A stretch of DNA of 64,000 nt from HGM13006 sp900757695 (GCA_959607825.1 CAUHNW010000005.1:1-64000); one strand, 5' to 3'; positions 1 through 9,397 are shown, counted from the first letter of the stretch. The notes: generated by a model from the letters alone, not told the origin. Program-made: numbers and translations.

Positions 1-872
1 TCGCCTCCGGCATGATGGAGCCCCCTCCGGGCCTGAAGCTGGGCGGCAACTGCCGGACCCATCTTTCCATGGGAAATTCCCGGGCATATTTCTATGATTC
101 CAAAATTCTGGCCCACTCCTGGGCAGCCCTGTCCACGGACAGCTCCCATGGCGATCTGTATCTGGAGGCAAACAACTGTGACGTAGTCTGCGAGACGGTG
201 GGCTACGGCACCTACGCGGACAACGGCTGCCACAATGTGCTCAATGACTGCCGCATCACCGTGGATACCCATGTGGCCATCATTGCCGGCGATGCGTGGG
301 TAAAGCTGAACAACTGTACTGTCAAGTCCAACCAGTATGGTGCAATGCTCCACGGGATCCGGGGTCACCACACGGAGACCACTGAGTGCCACATTGTGGG
401 CGGTGATTGGGATATTGGCGAAGCCGTATTCTTTGTCAAATCCGAGAATGTGTATCTCAAGCTGGATGGAGCCAAAGTCAAGACCGGAAAATATTTGGTT
501 CATGCTATCGTCAACGACGACGATGCGGCAACCAAGGTGCCGGACGATATGAAACTTAAGTGCTACGGTGTCAATGCAGTCATCGCCAACGGCGACTATG
601 CAGGCGATATTGTCAATGACGACACGGACCGCACCATGAATGTGTCTATTTTGAACGCCACAGTGAAAGGCGTTATTACCGACGCTTTTATCTCGCTGGT
701 AGGTTCCAAGTGGACCGCCACAGGCAATTCTACCGTGTGCCTGGTGGGAGATGTAAAAGTGGAGCAAATTGATGCTCCGGCAGGGGTTACCATTTCTGCG
801 GTGGCCGGTGAGGGCTGCGTACTTTCCGGTGCGTATACCTTGGCCTCCGGCGGCAAACTGGTTATTGCATAA
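1..872 (+). CDS. Right-handed beta-helix protein, 5' end cut by window edge
   Basis: The frame is open from base 3 with no stop upstream, so the first ATG at 12 is internal and the true start lies outside the window. The visible ~289 residues consist of short beta-strand repeats rich in Asn-Gly, Asn-Asp and Asn-Cys turns, the pattern of pectate-lyase-like parallel beta-helices. It is close to the next gene: both carry a GMMEPP...LGG segment, an SWAALSTD motif, a VGYG.YAD motif, an HAIVNDD segment, and end in a short SGGKL.IA tail. The next gene starts 23 bases after the stop, so they are probably co-transcribed with the lipoprotein at 2402. No catalytic residues can be assigned; a structural or binding role is as likely as polysaccharide cleavage. 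Fold confident, function unknown. Confidence 0.75.
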   Translation, partial: ASGMMEPPPGLKLGGNCRTHLSMGNSRAYFYDSKILAHSWAALSTDSSHGDLYLEANNCDVVCETVGYGTYADNGCHNVLNDCRITVDTHVAIIAGDAWVKLNNCTVKSNQYGAMLHGIRGHHTETTECHIVGGDWDIGEAVFFVKSENVYLKLDGAKVKTGKYLVHAIVNDDDAATKVPDDMKLKCYGVNAVIANGDYAGDIVNDDTDRTMNVSILNATVKGVITDAFISLVGSKWTATGNSTVCLVGDVKVEQIDAPAGVTISAVAGEGCVLSGAYTLASGGKLVIA

Positions 873-895
873 CAGAAGAAAGGCTGGTCAAAATT

Positions 896-2332
896 ATGGT
901 ATTTCAGTTTCGCAGCAGTCTGCCGCCCTTTGGTATGCCCTTGAAGGACGAAATTGGCGAGAGACCTGAGAAAAAACCCATGAGCTTTCCCAGCGGACCT
1001 CCGCCTGAGCACGGCAGCCCCACCAACGATCCAACAGATGACCCCCAATTCCCACGTTCCTTTCAAATGATCCCCTCCTATGTGATTGAGGACAACAGGG
1101 TCACGACATATCCCACGGAGCATCAGCTGGAGGGAAATGTCGGAAACACATTAGCCAAAGGAATTCGCTTTACCACGGATGCAAAATTCATCAACGGGAT
1201 CGTGGTAAAAGGGAATAGCAAATATACCATTTCCGATTCCTATTTCAAGCTGGATGGGCAGGGCGTCAATGACTTTGAGGCCATCGGCGCCGCAGTGCTG
1301 GCCACGGACAACGCTGAACTGACCGTGGAAAACAGTTATATCGAAACCAATGGCGTCATTCGCCCCTGCACGGCTTGTTCCGGGACTGCTACCTTGCATA
1401 TCAACAACTGTAAGGTCTATGGCAACAGCGGCCCGCTGCCTGACTACTATGACCCCGAAAACCCGATCAAGGGTCCCGGCATGATGGAGCCTCCCGCCGG
1501 ATTGTTCCTGGGTGGCACTATCCGTACGCACCTGTCTGTAGGCACCACAAAGACTTATTACAAGGACACCCATATTGAATCCGACAGTTGGGCGGCCCTG
1601 TCCACAGACAATGGCCGGGACCTGTACTTGCAGGCAGATAACTGCGATGTGGTTGTCCGCAAGGTGGGCTATGGAGTCTATGCCGATGGTGGTTGCAATG
1701 TAGTGCTAAACGACTGCCGTTTCCGGACAGCTACCCATTGTGGTATCCTTGCGGGAGACTTTACCGCGAAGTTCAACGGTTGCGAGTTGAAATCCGGGAA
1801 GTATAACTTTATGTGCCATGATCTGGCTGGTGGTGTCGATTCTGCCGCACCACTGGAGGTGCGGGGTTCTGTATGCCACGCAGAGGACACCTGCCTCTAC
1901 ATAAAGAGTCATAATATCCACGCAGATATTGAAAACAGTACCCTGACTGCCACAAACTATGTTGTCCACGCCATAGTCAACGACGATTCCACTGCCCAAG
2001 TGATGCCCGCGGATGCGGTTCCCTACGGGAACAAGCTGTACATCTCCGGCTCTAAGCTGGAGGGAGACATTGTCAATGACGATGTCCGGTCCATGGCTGT
2101 TATTCTGGACCAATCCACCATCAAAGGTGCGATCCGGAATGCTTATGTGAAGCTTGTGGGCAGCTCCGGTTGGTATGCAACTGCGGATTCCGCCGTTGCC
2201 CTGGTGGACTGTGGGAGTATTGACGGTATGGACGCCCCCGATGGCGTTACCATTCAAGCTGTTGCGGCGGAGGGGACTTCCCTTTCCGGCAGCTTTGCCT
2301 TGCCTTCCGGGGGTAAATTGATTATTGCATAA
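896..2332 (+). CDS. Right-handed beta-helix protein, paralogue of the preceding gene
   Basis: 478 residues. There is no signal peptide: the N-terminus is polar and Pro-rich (Gly/Pro segment at about 29-53 with SGPPPEHG). From about residue 75 onward come beta-helix rungs (IVVKGNS, ISDSYF, VENSYIE, INNCKVY and similar). A GPGMMEPPAG loop lies at about 189-198, followed by SWAALSTD and an HAIVNDD segment shared with the upstream gene. An AAAGG-like ribosome site lies about 12 bases upstream of ATG 896; a later start at 935 is possible. It sits between its paralogue and the SBP lipoprotein at 2402 on one strand. Without a signal peptide it is predicted cytoplasmic unless exported by another route. 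No enzyme family is recognisable beyond the fold. Confidence 0.8.
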   Translation: MVFQFRSSLPPFGMPLKDEIGERPEKKPMSFPSGPPPEHGSPTNDPTDDPQFPRSFQMIPSYVIEDNRVTTYPTEHQLEGNVGNTLAKGIRFTTDAKFINGIVVKGNSKYTISDSYFKLDGQGVNDFEAIGAAVLATDNAELTVENSYIETNGVIRPCTACSGTATLHINNCKVYGNSGPLPDYYDPENPIKGPGMMEPPAGLFLGGTIRTHLSVGTTKTYYKDTHIESDSWAALSTDNGRDLYLQADNCDVVVRKVGYGVYADGGCNVVLNDCRFRTATHCGILAGDFTAKFNGCELKSGKYNFMCHDLAGGVDSAAPLEVRGSVCHAEDTCLYIKSHNIHADIENSTLTATNYVVHAIVNDDSTAQVMPADAVPYGNKLYISGSKLEGDIVNDDVRSMAVILDQSTIKGAIRNAYVKLVGSSGWYATADSAVALVDCGSIDGMDAPDGVTIQAVAAEGTSLSGSFALPSGGKLIIA

Positions 2333-2401
2333 CGAAAAATAGCTGAACCACACGGAAAGCAACGGTTTTATTCGTTTTTACAGAAGGGGATGGCGATCAT
2401 T

Positions 2402-4132
2402 ATGAAAAAGGCGCTTGCTATTTTATTGGCCTTGTGTATGCTGTTGGGCTTGCTGACAGCCTGCGGCAGCACACCGGAGGCCTCCGCTTCGGCACCCCAA
2501 ACAGAGGCGGCGCAGCTCACGGCGGAAACAAAAGAGACGGTGCCGGAAGCGGCTGTGCCCTCGGCTGTTGATTCGGCTGAGACAGAGACAATGGAAGCCA
2601 AAAATTTTGAGATTTCCATGCCTCTGACAGAAGAGCCGGTTTCCTTGAGCTACTTTATGCGTTTTAACCCGCAGGTGCAGGATTGGTGCCAGGACCTGTC
2701 GGACAACCTGTTCTATTCCACTCTGGAAGAATTGTCCGGCGTCCATGTAGATTTCCAGCTGCTACATCCTATGAATTTCAATGAGCAGTTTAATCTCCAG
2801 ATGGCCTCCGGAGACTATGCCGACATCTACTGCGAGGCGGCCTCCGGTTACTCCGGCGGCTATGATAAAGGCGTGGAGGATGAGGTCTTTCTGGACCTGA
2901 CTCCTTATATTGGGGAGTATGCGCCGAACTACAACGCCATTATTAACGCCAATGCGCAAAACCAGCGGGACTCCATGACTGACGAAGGACGCATTGTGTT
3001 TTTCGTCCAGGTTTATGATACGGGCGCACCCTGCAGCAAAGGCCCCCAGATTCGTGCGGACTGGGCCAGAGTGTTTGGAATGGACCCCGCCGAAATTGAT
3101 ACCTATGAGGAATATGAGGCCTACATTGAACAGGCTTACAACACTCACGGTGCTACCGTGCAGCTTCCCATGGCTGGTGAGCCCGGCTTTAATTATCTGA
3201 CCGCAGGCTTGGAGACTGTAGCTTCCTTCGGCAACTCCTTTGAAGCTACCCTGCCATGGTTCCAGATTGACGGTCAGCTCCAAAGCGGTATTTTAACGGA
3301 TGGCTTCAAGGAGTATGTTGCTTTGGTTGCGGATTGGTATGAAAAGGGCTGGATCTATCAGGATTTTATGAGCGAGGACTTCGGCATGCAGGGTGGTGCT
3401 GATATCGGGATGATCACCAGTGGCCAGAGCTCGCTGTGGTGGTCTGAGAAGGACTATATCGAGCAGTACAATCAGAACGCAACCGATCTCGGTTTTGAGG
3501 TGGCTGCCATTCCAGATGCAGTCAAAAACGAGGGGGACGCCACCCATTTAGGCCCGACCAATTATGAGTCCCTGTCCACCATGTCCAGTTGTGTCATCAC
3601 AACAGCCTGCCAGTATCCGGAAATCGCCATTCAGTGGATGGATTACCGCTACACAGAGGAAGGCTCCACGCTGGCAAACTGGGGTGTCGAGGGGGTATCC
3701 TTTGAATATGATGAAAACGGTAATAAGCAGTATACTGATCTGATCGTAAATAACCCGGAGGGGATGACAGCCACACTGGCGCAGTTCCGTTATATGCTTC
3801 AGAATACCGTGTGTCTTACGGATGTATCGGCGAAAGAGCAGGGACTGACACAGCAACAGTTAGAGGCTGCTGATATTTGGATGACAAACAAGGATAACTC
3901 CTGGGGTCTGCCGTCCACGCTGACCATGACCACAGACGAATCTGATGAATACAACTCTATGGCCGGAGACATCACGACTTATGGACAGGAGAACTTCTTA
4001 AAGTATATCACTGGAGATGCACCCATTTCGGATCTGGATAGCTTTATCCAGACCTGCAAAGATATGGGCATAGAAAAGTGCCTTGAAATCAGGCAGGCAT
4101 CTCTGGACCGCTACTACCAGCGTCAGGCATAA
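2402..4132 (+). CDS. Extracellular solute-binding lipoprotein (orphan SBP 1)
   Basis: 576 residues. A lipoprotein signal peptide with lipobox LTAC puts the lipidated Cys at position 21, followed by a Ser/Ala/Glu-rich linker to about residue 60. The rest is a cluster-B SBP of the large LplA/sugar-binding type: YFMRFNPQ start, SGVHVDFQ, NLQMASGDYADI, a QWMDYRYTEEGS segment and a C-terminal RQASLDRYYQ helix. ATG 2402 is preferred over the upstream ATG 2390, because the AGAAGGGG ribosome site directly abuts 2390. It follows the two beta-helix genes after 69 bases. No permease or ATPase gene is adjacent, which is unusual for an SBP. Family assignment is firm; ligand unknown. It is one of six paralogues in the window. 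Confidence 0.9.
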   Translation: MKKALAILLALCMLLGLLTACGSTPEASASAPQTEAAQLTAETKETVPEAAVPSAVDSAETETMEAKNFEISMPLTEEPVSLSYFMRFNPQVQDWCQDLSDNLFYSTLEELSGVHVDFQLLHPMNFNEQFNLQMASGDYADIYCEAASGYSGGYDKGVEDEVFLDLTPYIGEYAPNYNAIINANAQNQRDSMTDEGRIVFFVQVYDTGAPCSKGPQIRADWARVFGMDPAEIDTYEEYEAYIEQAYNTHGATVQLPMAGEPGFNYLTAGLETVASFGNSFEATLPWFQIDGQLQSGILTDGFKEYVALVADWYEKGWIYQDFMSEDFGMQGGADIGMITSGQSSLWWSEKDYIEQYNQNATDLGFEVAAIPDAVKNEGDATHLGPTNYESLSTMSSCVITTACQYPEIAIQWMDYRYTEEGSTLANWGVEGVSFEYDENGNKQYTDLIVNNPEGMTATLAQFRYMLQNTVCLTDVSAKEQGLTQQQLEAADIWMTNKDNSWGLPSTLTMTTDESDEYNSMAGDITTYGQENFLKYITGDAPISDLDSFIQTCKDMGIEKCLEIRQASLDRYYQRQA

Positions 4133-4151
4133 GCAACGCGATCCATGCAAA

Positions 4152-4192
4152 GGGGCTGTCTCAAAATGATAAAAGCATATTGAGGCAGCCTC
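4152..4192. repeat. Hairpin repeat, left copy (flanks decayed IS)
   Basis: GGGGCTGTCTCA pairs with TGAGGCAGCCTC across a 17-base loop. A closely related hairpin occurs at 5234-5266. Both face the ISL3-type remnant, so they may be the ends of a small element, or repeat-type terminators. The left copy lacks a U-run on the + strand and is a poor terminator for the SBP gene. Confidence 0.6.
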
Positions 4193-4238
4193 TCCTCAGA
4201 AAATTGCGGAAGAGCAACGAAATCGTTCTAAAAAAGAG

Positions 4239-4282
4239 CGCAACAATTCAGAAAGGCATTGCATCCTTTCAAAATTGTTGCG
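4239..4282. terminator. Hairpin followed by a T-run
   Basis: CGCAACAATT pairs with AATTGTTGCG, with inner GAAAGG/CCTTTC pairing, followed by TTTTTTC. It could end transcription of the SBP gene at 2402 or belong to the IS end. Confidence 0.55.
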
Positions 4283-4334
4283 TTTTTTCTGGGTTCTACG
4301 TCAATAGTTGGGGTAGCAAAAAAGAATAAGTACC

Positions 4335-4368
4335 AAGTCGTGTCGAGGGGAAACTCTCGGCACGACTT
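4335..4368. terminator. Hairpin at the 3' end of the transposase remnant
   Basis: A 13-base stem (AAGTCGTGTCGAG with CTCGGCACGACTT, one G-T pair) directly abuts the remnant's stop codon. It is probably the transposase terminator or part of the IS end. Confidence 0.5.
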
Positions 4369-5101
4369 TTATGCATGGGAGAATAAGATCCTGTTTCCGA
4401 AATTACGGAAGTTCCGCATACCGAAGCAGACCCGTTTTAAGACCTTGGTCTTGTTATTGCAGCCTTCAATAAAGCCGTTTGATCACGGGACATCCATGGA
4501 ATTGAGGATCTCATCAGACCAGTTGCGATAGGCCTTGATACAATCACGGAATTCGAGAAGGTTCATATTCTCAGCTTCAAGCAGCCATTCTGCGAGCCTC
4601 TGTTTTCCAACCGAGGAGGACTTCGAATGGATCACAGTAAGAAATTCATTTTTCAAGCGGTAAGCACCTGCAAGTCTGGGCGCAATTTCAAACATGAGCG
4701 CCAACTGGTTTCTTTCTTCATTCTCCAATTTTTGAAGCGGCAGCCGATCTCCTTGGCGGGGACAACCTTCTCAAAAGCATGGATGATCTCGGATACCAAA
4801 CGGCTGGTGATGCGGTAATAGCGAGGCAGAAAGGTATTTTTCTCAAAGAAGCGCTTGCCGCAAGCGCAGCGGTAGCGGCGCTTCCGAAGGTGCAAGAAGG
4901 TGTTTCTCGCCAGCGGGACTCCTTGATTGTCTGCATTCGATAGTCGTGAATGCGGTCTGTGACGGCACCACAGGCCGGGCAGACGTGTGCTTTCCGGGGC
5001 AGCTGGAGTGAAATGTGAACCTCATTACAAAGATTTTTGACATCTGTGATAATTACATCTTCCAGATTCAGAAGTTTTGCAGTATAATCTTTGTTGAGCA
5101 T
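4369..5101 (-). pseudogene. ISL3-family transposase, decayed
   Basis: Pieces of one protein lie in different minus-strand frames. The 5' part (from ATG 5101) has the CPACG zinc-finger start typical of ISL3 transposases. The second frame (about 4895-4730) continues with the second half of the zinc finger (RYRCACGKRF) and a helix-turn-helix. The third (4728-4483) is the C-terminal part of the DDE domain, and an in-frame TGA precedes the well-conserved SNGFIEGCNNK / KVLKRVCFG end. At about 245 codons in total, against roughly 400 or more in the family, much of the catalytic core is deleted. Frameshifts, the deletion and the nonsense codon make it inactive. It sits between hairpin repeats and separates the SBP at 2402 from the module at 5492. 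Confidence 0.85.
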
Positions 5102-5182
5102 AGCGATTCATCCTTTCTCGTGATTGGTGGTACTTTTATGACAAAGGGTTTTTTCGCTATGCTCAACCTTCTTTTTATGACA

Positions 5183-5211
5183 TTGGGGTCAGGTTCATCA
5201 CCTGACCCCAA
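5183..5211. repeat. Perfect inverted repeat (12-bp stem, 5-nt loop)
   Basis: TTGGGGTCAGGT and ACCTGACCCCAA flank TCATC. It lies about 80 bases upstream of the transposase remnant start, so it may be an IS-end structure. It has no T-run of its own. Confidence 0.6.
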
Positions 5212-5233
5212 CATTTATTATAGAACCTGTTTC

Positions 5234-5266
5234 GGGGCTGCCTCATTTTCCTTTTGAGACAGCCCC
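5234..5266 (+). terminator. Hairpin repeat, right copy, with T-run
   Basis: GGGGCTGCCTCA pairs perfectly, apart from one mismatch, with TGAGACAGCCCC, followed by TTTTTT. It is the sister of the hairpin at 4152 and the better intrinsic terminator of the two. Confidence 0.65.
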
Positions 5267-5417
5267 TTTTTTGTATAACGAAACCACCCAATGGGTTTGA
5301 ACCCGTCAAAAAGTAGGCAATTGCATATTTCACTTTTTTGAAATTTATATCAGTTTGTATCAAAAATCCGCCTTGATATTCTAAAGAATAATTAGATACC
5401 AAGAGAGAAAGTGTCAA

Positions 5418-5456
5418 TTGCGGGGGAACAATTCTTAAACTATACTAATCTTAGTA
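5418..5456 (+). promoter_or_regulatory. Putative sigma-A promoter with overlapping dyad operator
   Basis: TTGCGG (5418-5423), a 17-base spacer, then TATACT (5441-5446). A dyad TACTAA-TC-TTAGTA at 5443-5456 overlaps the -10 box, as expected for a repressor site. It lies 36-74 bases ahead of the ATG at 5492 and probably drives the 5492-9269 genes. Confidence 0.5.
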
Positions 5457-5491
5457 ATATTCCCCCTATAAACACAACAAGGAGTGAGATA

Positions 5492-5953
5492 ATGTCAATT
5501 TCAGGAACTTATTATATAAAGATGTGGATACCGAATCCGTCTTTAGTCCATGGCCCTGATTTTCAGGGAGGACCTCCGGCAGGTGGGCCTCCTGTCGGTG
5601 ATCCCACAGCTGGTGCCCCGGGGGGAGCCGGTGCAAACAACGCCTCAAATGAAGCAGCGCCCAACGTTCAATTAAAGGATTATGGCACACCGGGTGAAAA
5701 TTTCTTTGAGGGGGATATGACGTTTCATTTTACGCCGAATCCCGACGGTACATTGAGTGGAGATGCTGATGGAACGCCTATTTTGTTCGGATACTATACC
5801 GGCGATGAATTTTTCAAGGTTGGATTCCAAGCTGGACCGGGCCGCTGGGAGGTTTGGGCGAAAGTTGATGCGGAGGGTTTCATTGAAGGTATCATTTCTG
5901 TTGGAGACGGGAAGGGTTTTCCGAATTTTGTGTACGGAAAGAAGTGCGATTGA
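5492..5953 (+). CDS. Small Gly/Pro-rich protein with C-terminal beta-rich domain, unknown function
   Basis: 153 residues from ATG 5492, chosen because AAGGAG lies 9 bases upstream; an in-frame upstream start at 5411 overlaps the promoter and is unlikely. Residues 1-20 form a beta-like start, residues 24-47 are a low-complexity insert with GGPPAGGPPVG and GAPGGAG, and residues 68-150 alternate hydrophobic and polar residues like a small beta-barrel (DMTFHFTPNPDGTLSG, GYYTGDEFFKVGF, WEVWAKVD). There is no signal peptide. It precedes the MaoC-like gene by 82 bases and is likely in the same unit. I do not recognise the family. The C-terminal pattern suggests a lipocalin-like or calycin-like fold, but this is inference. 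Confidence 0.7.
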   Translation: MSISGTYYIKMWIPNPSLVHGPDFQGGPPAGGPPVGDPTAGAPGGAGANNASNEAAPNVQLKDYGTPGENFFEGDMTFHFTPNPDGTLSGDADGTPILFGYYTGDEFFKVGFQAGPGRWEVWAKVDAEGFIEGIISVGDGKGFPNFVYGKKCD

Positions 5954-6035
5954 ACGCATGAACTTCCATGTTCAACAAACTTTTTTATAAACATTTGGTC
6001 AATTATTCATGCATTTGAAGAAAGGATGAACTGTA

Positions 6036-7418
6036 ATGGGAACTGGTAAGTTTGTAACCGTCTACCCCGGCGTATGGACCAAGCGCGAAAAGCCCTATGC
6101 CGAGGAGTATATGGCAAAAATCAAAGAGCTGGAGGATCGCGGCCCCATTGACGTGCAGGCGCTGATCTCCGGAAAGATCGAAAAGGGCACCCAAGGCTTC
6201 TCCAACATTCTGGAAGTCAAAGAGGACATGATGCTCTACAACGCAAAGAAATATGATCCCGACAACAAGCTCTACACCGACGACGCCTATGCGCAGAAGT
6301 TAGGCTACAAGGCAAAGATTGCCATGCCCACCTTTGCCGCCCACGACGACAGCTTCCTGACGGCCTTCAACGGCAAGGCCCGGGACTTCCTGGCCGTCAC
6401 CGGTCTAAACCACTCCGTCACCCAGCTTCACCCGGTCTATGCGGGCGATACCCTGTATCTGGTGAAGGACAAACTGGAGCTCATCGACCTGACACCCAAG
6501 GAGGGCAGCGTCTACCGGAACCTGTATCTCCGGACCTACGGTTCTGTCTACAATCAGGACGGCGTGAAGGTCATCGAGGTCATGTTCTCCGCCCGGGAGA
6601 ATCTCAAGTCCTACGAGGACCCCGCCGACATGGGCGACCAGCGCGGCTGGGAATCCCCCGACTGGTGGACCCGGCCGGAGCACTACTACACGGACGCCGA
6701 ATGGCAGGAAATCTTCGACACCTGGGCGAAGGAAAATCCCAGAGGGGACGAGGTCCTCTATTGGGAGGATGTAAACGTGGGCGATATGCCCAATGTAACC
6801 ATCGACGGCCCCATCCATTCTTCCTGCAACCCCACACCTCCCTACGGCATGGCCGTGGGCGGCAGCCGCACCATGAAGGAGCTTGCCGATCCCGCCGTCC
6901 GGGCGAAGATGACCCGTGACCCCAAGTTCGGCGTCTACGTCCCCGAGGACATGACCCAGTGGGACCCCGAGGTGCCGCCCTACGACGATCCCCGGGCCAA
7001 GATGGGGCCCCCGCCCAGCGGCGGCGAGCCTCCCAAGGAGACAAAGCGCGGCATCTTCATCAACTTCCTGGGCCGTGACTTCGCCATCCACCACATCAAC
7101 AACTGGATGGGTACCCACGGCTGGCTCCAGAACATCCGCTGGGGCATCATGACCCACCCGGTGGAGCAGGGCTTTGACTTCCCAAAGAACACCTACGCCA
7201 CGGATTTCATCGCCCCCGTGCCCGCCCTGAAGGGCAAAAAGAGCGTGACCCACGGCCTCCAGTACGACGTCATGAAGATCCATTCCCAGGTCTACGACAA
7301 GTACGAGAAGGACGGAGAGCACTTTGTGGAGCTTGGCTTCTGGATCACCACCATCAACGATGACGAGATCTACGAGGAAGGCGGCGCTACCGTGAAGCTG
7401 TCCAGCCGCAAGGCTTAA
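6036..7418 (+). CDS. Tandem MaoC-like (double hot-dog) protein
   Basis: 460 residues, cytoplasmic. Domain 1 (about 50-200) contains YDPDNKLYTDDAYAQKLGY at 73-91, aligning with the hydratase motif that normally reads D-x-NPxHxD; the usual His is Tyr here. Domain 2 (about 238-455) begins LYWEDVNVGDMP, the standard MaoC N-terminal strand and turn. A Pro-rich insert MGPPPSGGEPP lies at about 323-333. MaoC-family enzymes hydrate enoyl-CoA or related enoyl thioesters; with the catalytic His missing, a hydratase role is uncertain, and binding or a different lyase reaction is possible. The ribosome site GAAAGGATG precedes ATG 6036. An SBP follows after 60 bases. A paralogue is at 21652, also directly upstream of an SBP. 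Confidence 0.8.
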   Translation: MGTGKFVTVYPGVWTKREKPYAEEYMAKIKELEDRGPIDVQALISGKIEKGTQGFSNILEVKEDMMLYNAKKYDPDNKLYTDDAYAQKLGYKAKIAMPTFAAHDDSFLTAFNGKARDFLAVTGLNHSVTQLHPVYAGDTLYLVKDKLELIDLTPKEGSVYRNLYLRTYGSVYNQDGVKVIEVMFSARENLKSYEDPADMGDQRGWESPDWWTRPEHYYTDAEWQEIFDTWAKENPRGDEVLYWEDVNVGDMPNVTIDGPIHSSCNPTPPYGMAVGGSRTMKELADPAVRAKMTRDPKFGVYVPEDMTQWDPEVPPYDDPRAKMGPPPSGGEPPKETKRGIFINFLGRDFAIHHINNWMGTHGWLQNIRWGIMTHPVEQGFDFPKNTYATDFIAPVPALKGKKSVTHGLQYDVMKIHSQVYDKYEKDGEHFVELGFWITTINDDEIYEEGGATVKLSSRKA

Positions 7419-7478
7419 TTCTCATTGGTGTCCTGTGTGGTTGGAAATATAAACCAAGAATTGTGAAGGGAAATAAAA

Positions 7479-9269
7479 ATGAAAAAGACAAACTTTCTTG
7501 CGTTACTTCTGGTACTGGCAATGATTGCGGGACTTTTCTGTGCCTGCGGCAATGCAAATTCCGCTGCCGAAAACGCAGTCTCTGCATCTGCTGAGGTCCC
7601 TGCACCTGCTGCAACTCCTGTTGATGGAGAACCTGCGGTCTCCACCGCAGAAAGCTCCGTGATGGAAACTCCCGCTGCCGAAGATTCCGGCGATCCCATG
7701 GCTGCAATGGCTGAGGCGTATATTGCCTATCCGCTGGAGGGCGAGAACAATACCATTTCCATGTGGTATTATACCCCTCCCTATGTCCAGTTTGTAGACT
7801 CTAACGCCAAGTTTAATATGATTCCTTATGCAGAGGAAGCCACCGGCGTACATCTGGATTTTGTGGAAGTCGGACAGTCCTCTGCCAGTGAGCAGTTTGG
7901 CATGATGGTTGCCGCCGGCGATATGCCAGATCTGATCCCCATCCGTGAGTATTATACCGGCGGTCTGTCCAAGGCTTATGAGGAAGATATCGTTATTGAT
8001 ATTGGACAGTATATTGATGAATATATGCCAAACTACGCGGCTGTCCTTAAGGCACTGGATCCCAAGACGGTTGATGATACCCTGACAGACGGTTTGACGC
8101 TGGCCTTCAGCCGGATCGGCGATGGCTCCTTTGCCTCAAAAGGTGGCTTTGTTACTCGTGGAGACTGGATGAAGGAACAGGGCATTGCATTTTCCGGTGA
8201 TCTTATCACACTGGATGAATTTACGGAGCTGCTTCGTGCCCTGCATACCGCTTATGACACCCCTTATACGTATTATTTAAGAGATGGTACCCTTGGCACT
8301 GGTGCGATGAATGCCGCTTTTGATAGCGAGATCCCCATACTGGTCAGCGACAATGTGTCGAGATTTATTACATCCTCGATTTTCCGCAAGGGGGACGAGG
8401 TGATGTCCGGCTGGACCACCGACGGCTATCGTGCGTATCTGGAGTGGCTGCTTCAAATGTTTGACGAGGGTGTCCTTTATCAGGATTTTCTGTCTCTGGA
8501 CAGTGATCAGTGGGAGCTTAACATGGCTTGTGGCGATGGGCGAACTGCTATCTGGGAGGCGGTTGTGGATAAGGTGGAGGAGATCATTGATTACACAGAG
8601 GATCCCAATTTTGAAATTGCTGTGGTCCCCCAAGTTGTAGCAGATGCTTCCGCTCCGTATGTCTGGAATAATGAGGTGGCCTTGGTGGACACAAATAGCG
8701 GCTTTAGTATATCTTCTTCCTGCAATAATCCTGAACTGGTCTGCCAGTGGGAGAACTACTTTTGGACCACTGACGGCTATATGATGGCCAACTATGGCAT
8801 TGAAGGCGAGAGCTATGATATTGATGGGGATAAGGTGAACTTCACATGGGACAGACCTGTAACAGTGACCGGCATGAGTGCTCCCAATGCTGAGATGTCT
8901 CGGGACCTGTTCACCATGAGACGCTTTGTCAGCTTCTATTCTGCTGACGATTGTTTGGTGAGCACGTTCCCTGACAGTGCGCTGGAGGCCATTGACTTGT
9001 GGACCATTGCGGATTCTACCGATGACCGGAACTATCCTGCTGCGATTAAAGACACCCTCACTTTTGATGAGAATCAGAAAATTGCGGAATACGAGGGGGA
9101 CTTCCTGACCTATGCGGATGAAACCATTCTGAAGTTTTTGGATGGGGCAATGGAACTCAATGACACAAACTGGAACGAATATGTTTCCACCTGTGAGAGC
9201 ATGGGACTGCCCGAAATTGTCGCTGTTTACCAGAATGCATATGATCAATACCAAGCTGGAGAACGCTGA
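7479..9269 (+). CDS. Extracellular solute-binding lipoprotein (orphan SBP 2)
   Basis: 596 residues. The signal peptide ends in FCAC with Cys23 lipidated; an Ala/Ser/Glu linker follows to about residue 75. SBP body: TGVHLDFVEVG, FGMMVAAGDMPDLIP, YIDEYMPNYAAVLK, a MANYGIEGESYD segment and the closing NAYDQYQAG helix. Ribosome site GAAGGGAAATAAAA before ATG 7479. It follows the MaoC-like gene and is probably in its operon. No transport permease is next to it. Ligand unknown. Confidence 0.9.
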   Translation: MKKTNFLALLLVLAMIAGLFCACGNANSAAENAVSASAEVPAPAATPVDGEPAVSTAESSVMETPAAEDSGDPMAAMAEAYIAYPLEGENNTISMWYYTPPYVQFVDSNAKFNMIPYAEEATGVHLDFVEVGQSSASEQFGMMVAAGDMPDLIPIREYYTGGLSKAYEEDIVIDIGQYIDEYMPNYAAVLKALDPKTVDDTLTDGLTLAFSRIGDGSFASKGGFVTRGDWMKEQGIAFSGDLITLDEFTELLRALHTAYDTPYTYYLRDGTLGTGAMNAAFDSEIPILVSDNVSRFITSSIFRKGDEVMSGWTTDGYRAYLEWLLQMFDEGVLYQDFLSLDSDQWELNMACGDGRTAIWEAVVDKVEEIIDYTEDPNFEIAVVPQVVADASAPYVWNNEVALVDTNSGFSISSSCNNPELVCQWENYFWTTDGYMMANYGIEGESYDIDGDKVNFTWDRPVTVTGMSAPNAEMSRDLFTMRRFVSFYSADDCLVSTFPDSALEAIDLWTIADSTDDRNYPAAIKDTLTFDENQKIAEYEGDFLTYADETILKFLDGAMELNDTNWNEYVSTCESMGLPEIVAVYQNAYDQYQAGER

Positions 9270-9375
9270 TTGAACGATTCTGCCCAATCTTAGATTCTAT
9301 GGCTCCATAGTTCCTGGCTGAAAACTCCGAATCAGCGATTTCGGTCCCAATAGCCTTTGCGGAAACCTATTGGCA

Positions 9376-9397
9376 GGTCCCGTAGAGAGGCGGGACC
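9376..9397. repeat. Short perfect hairpin
   Basis: GGTCCCG / CGGGACC with an 8-base loop and no T-run. Position after the SBP gene suggests an mRNA 3'-end structure. Confidence 0.4.
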
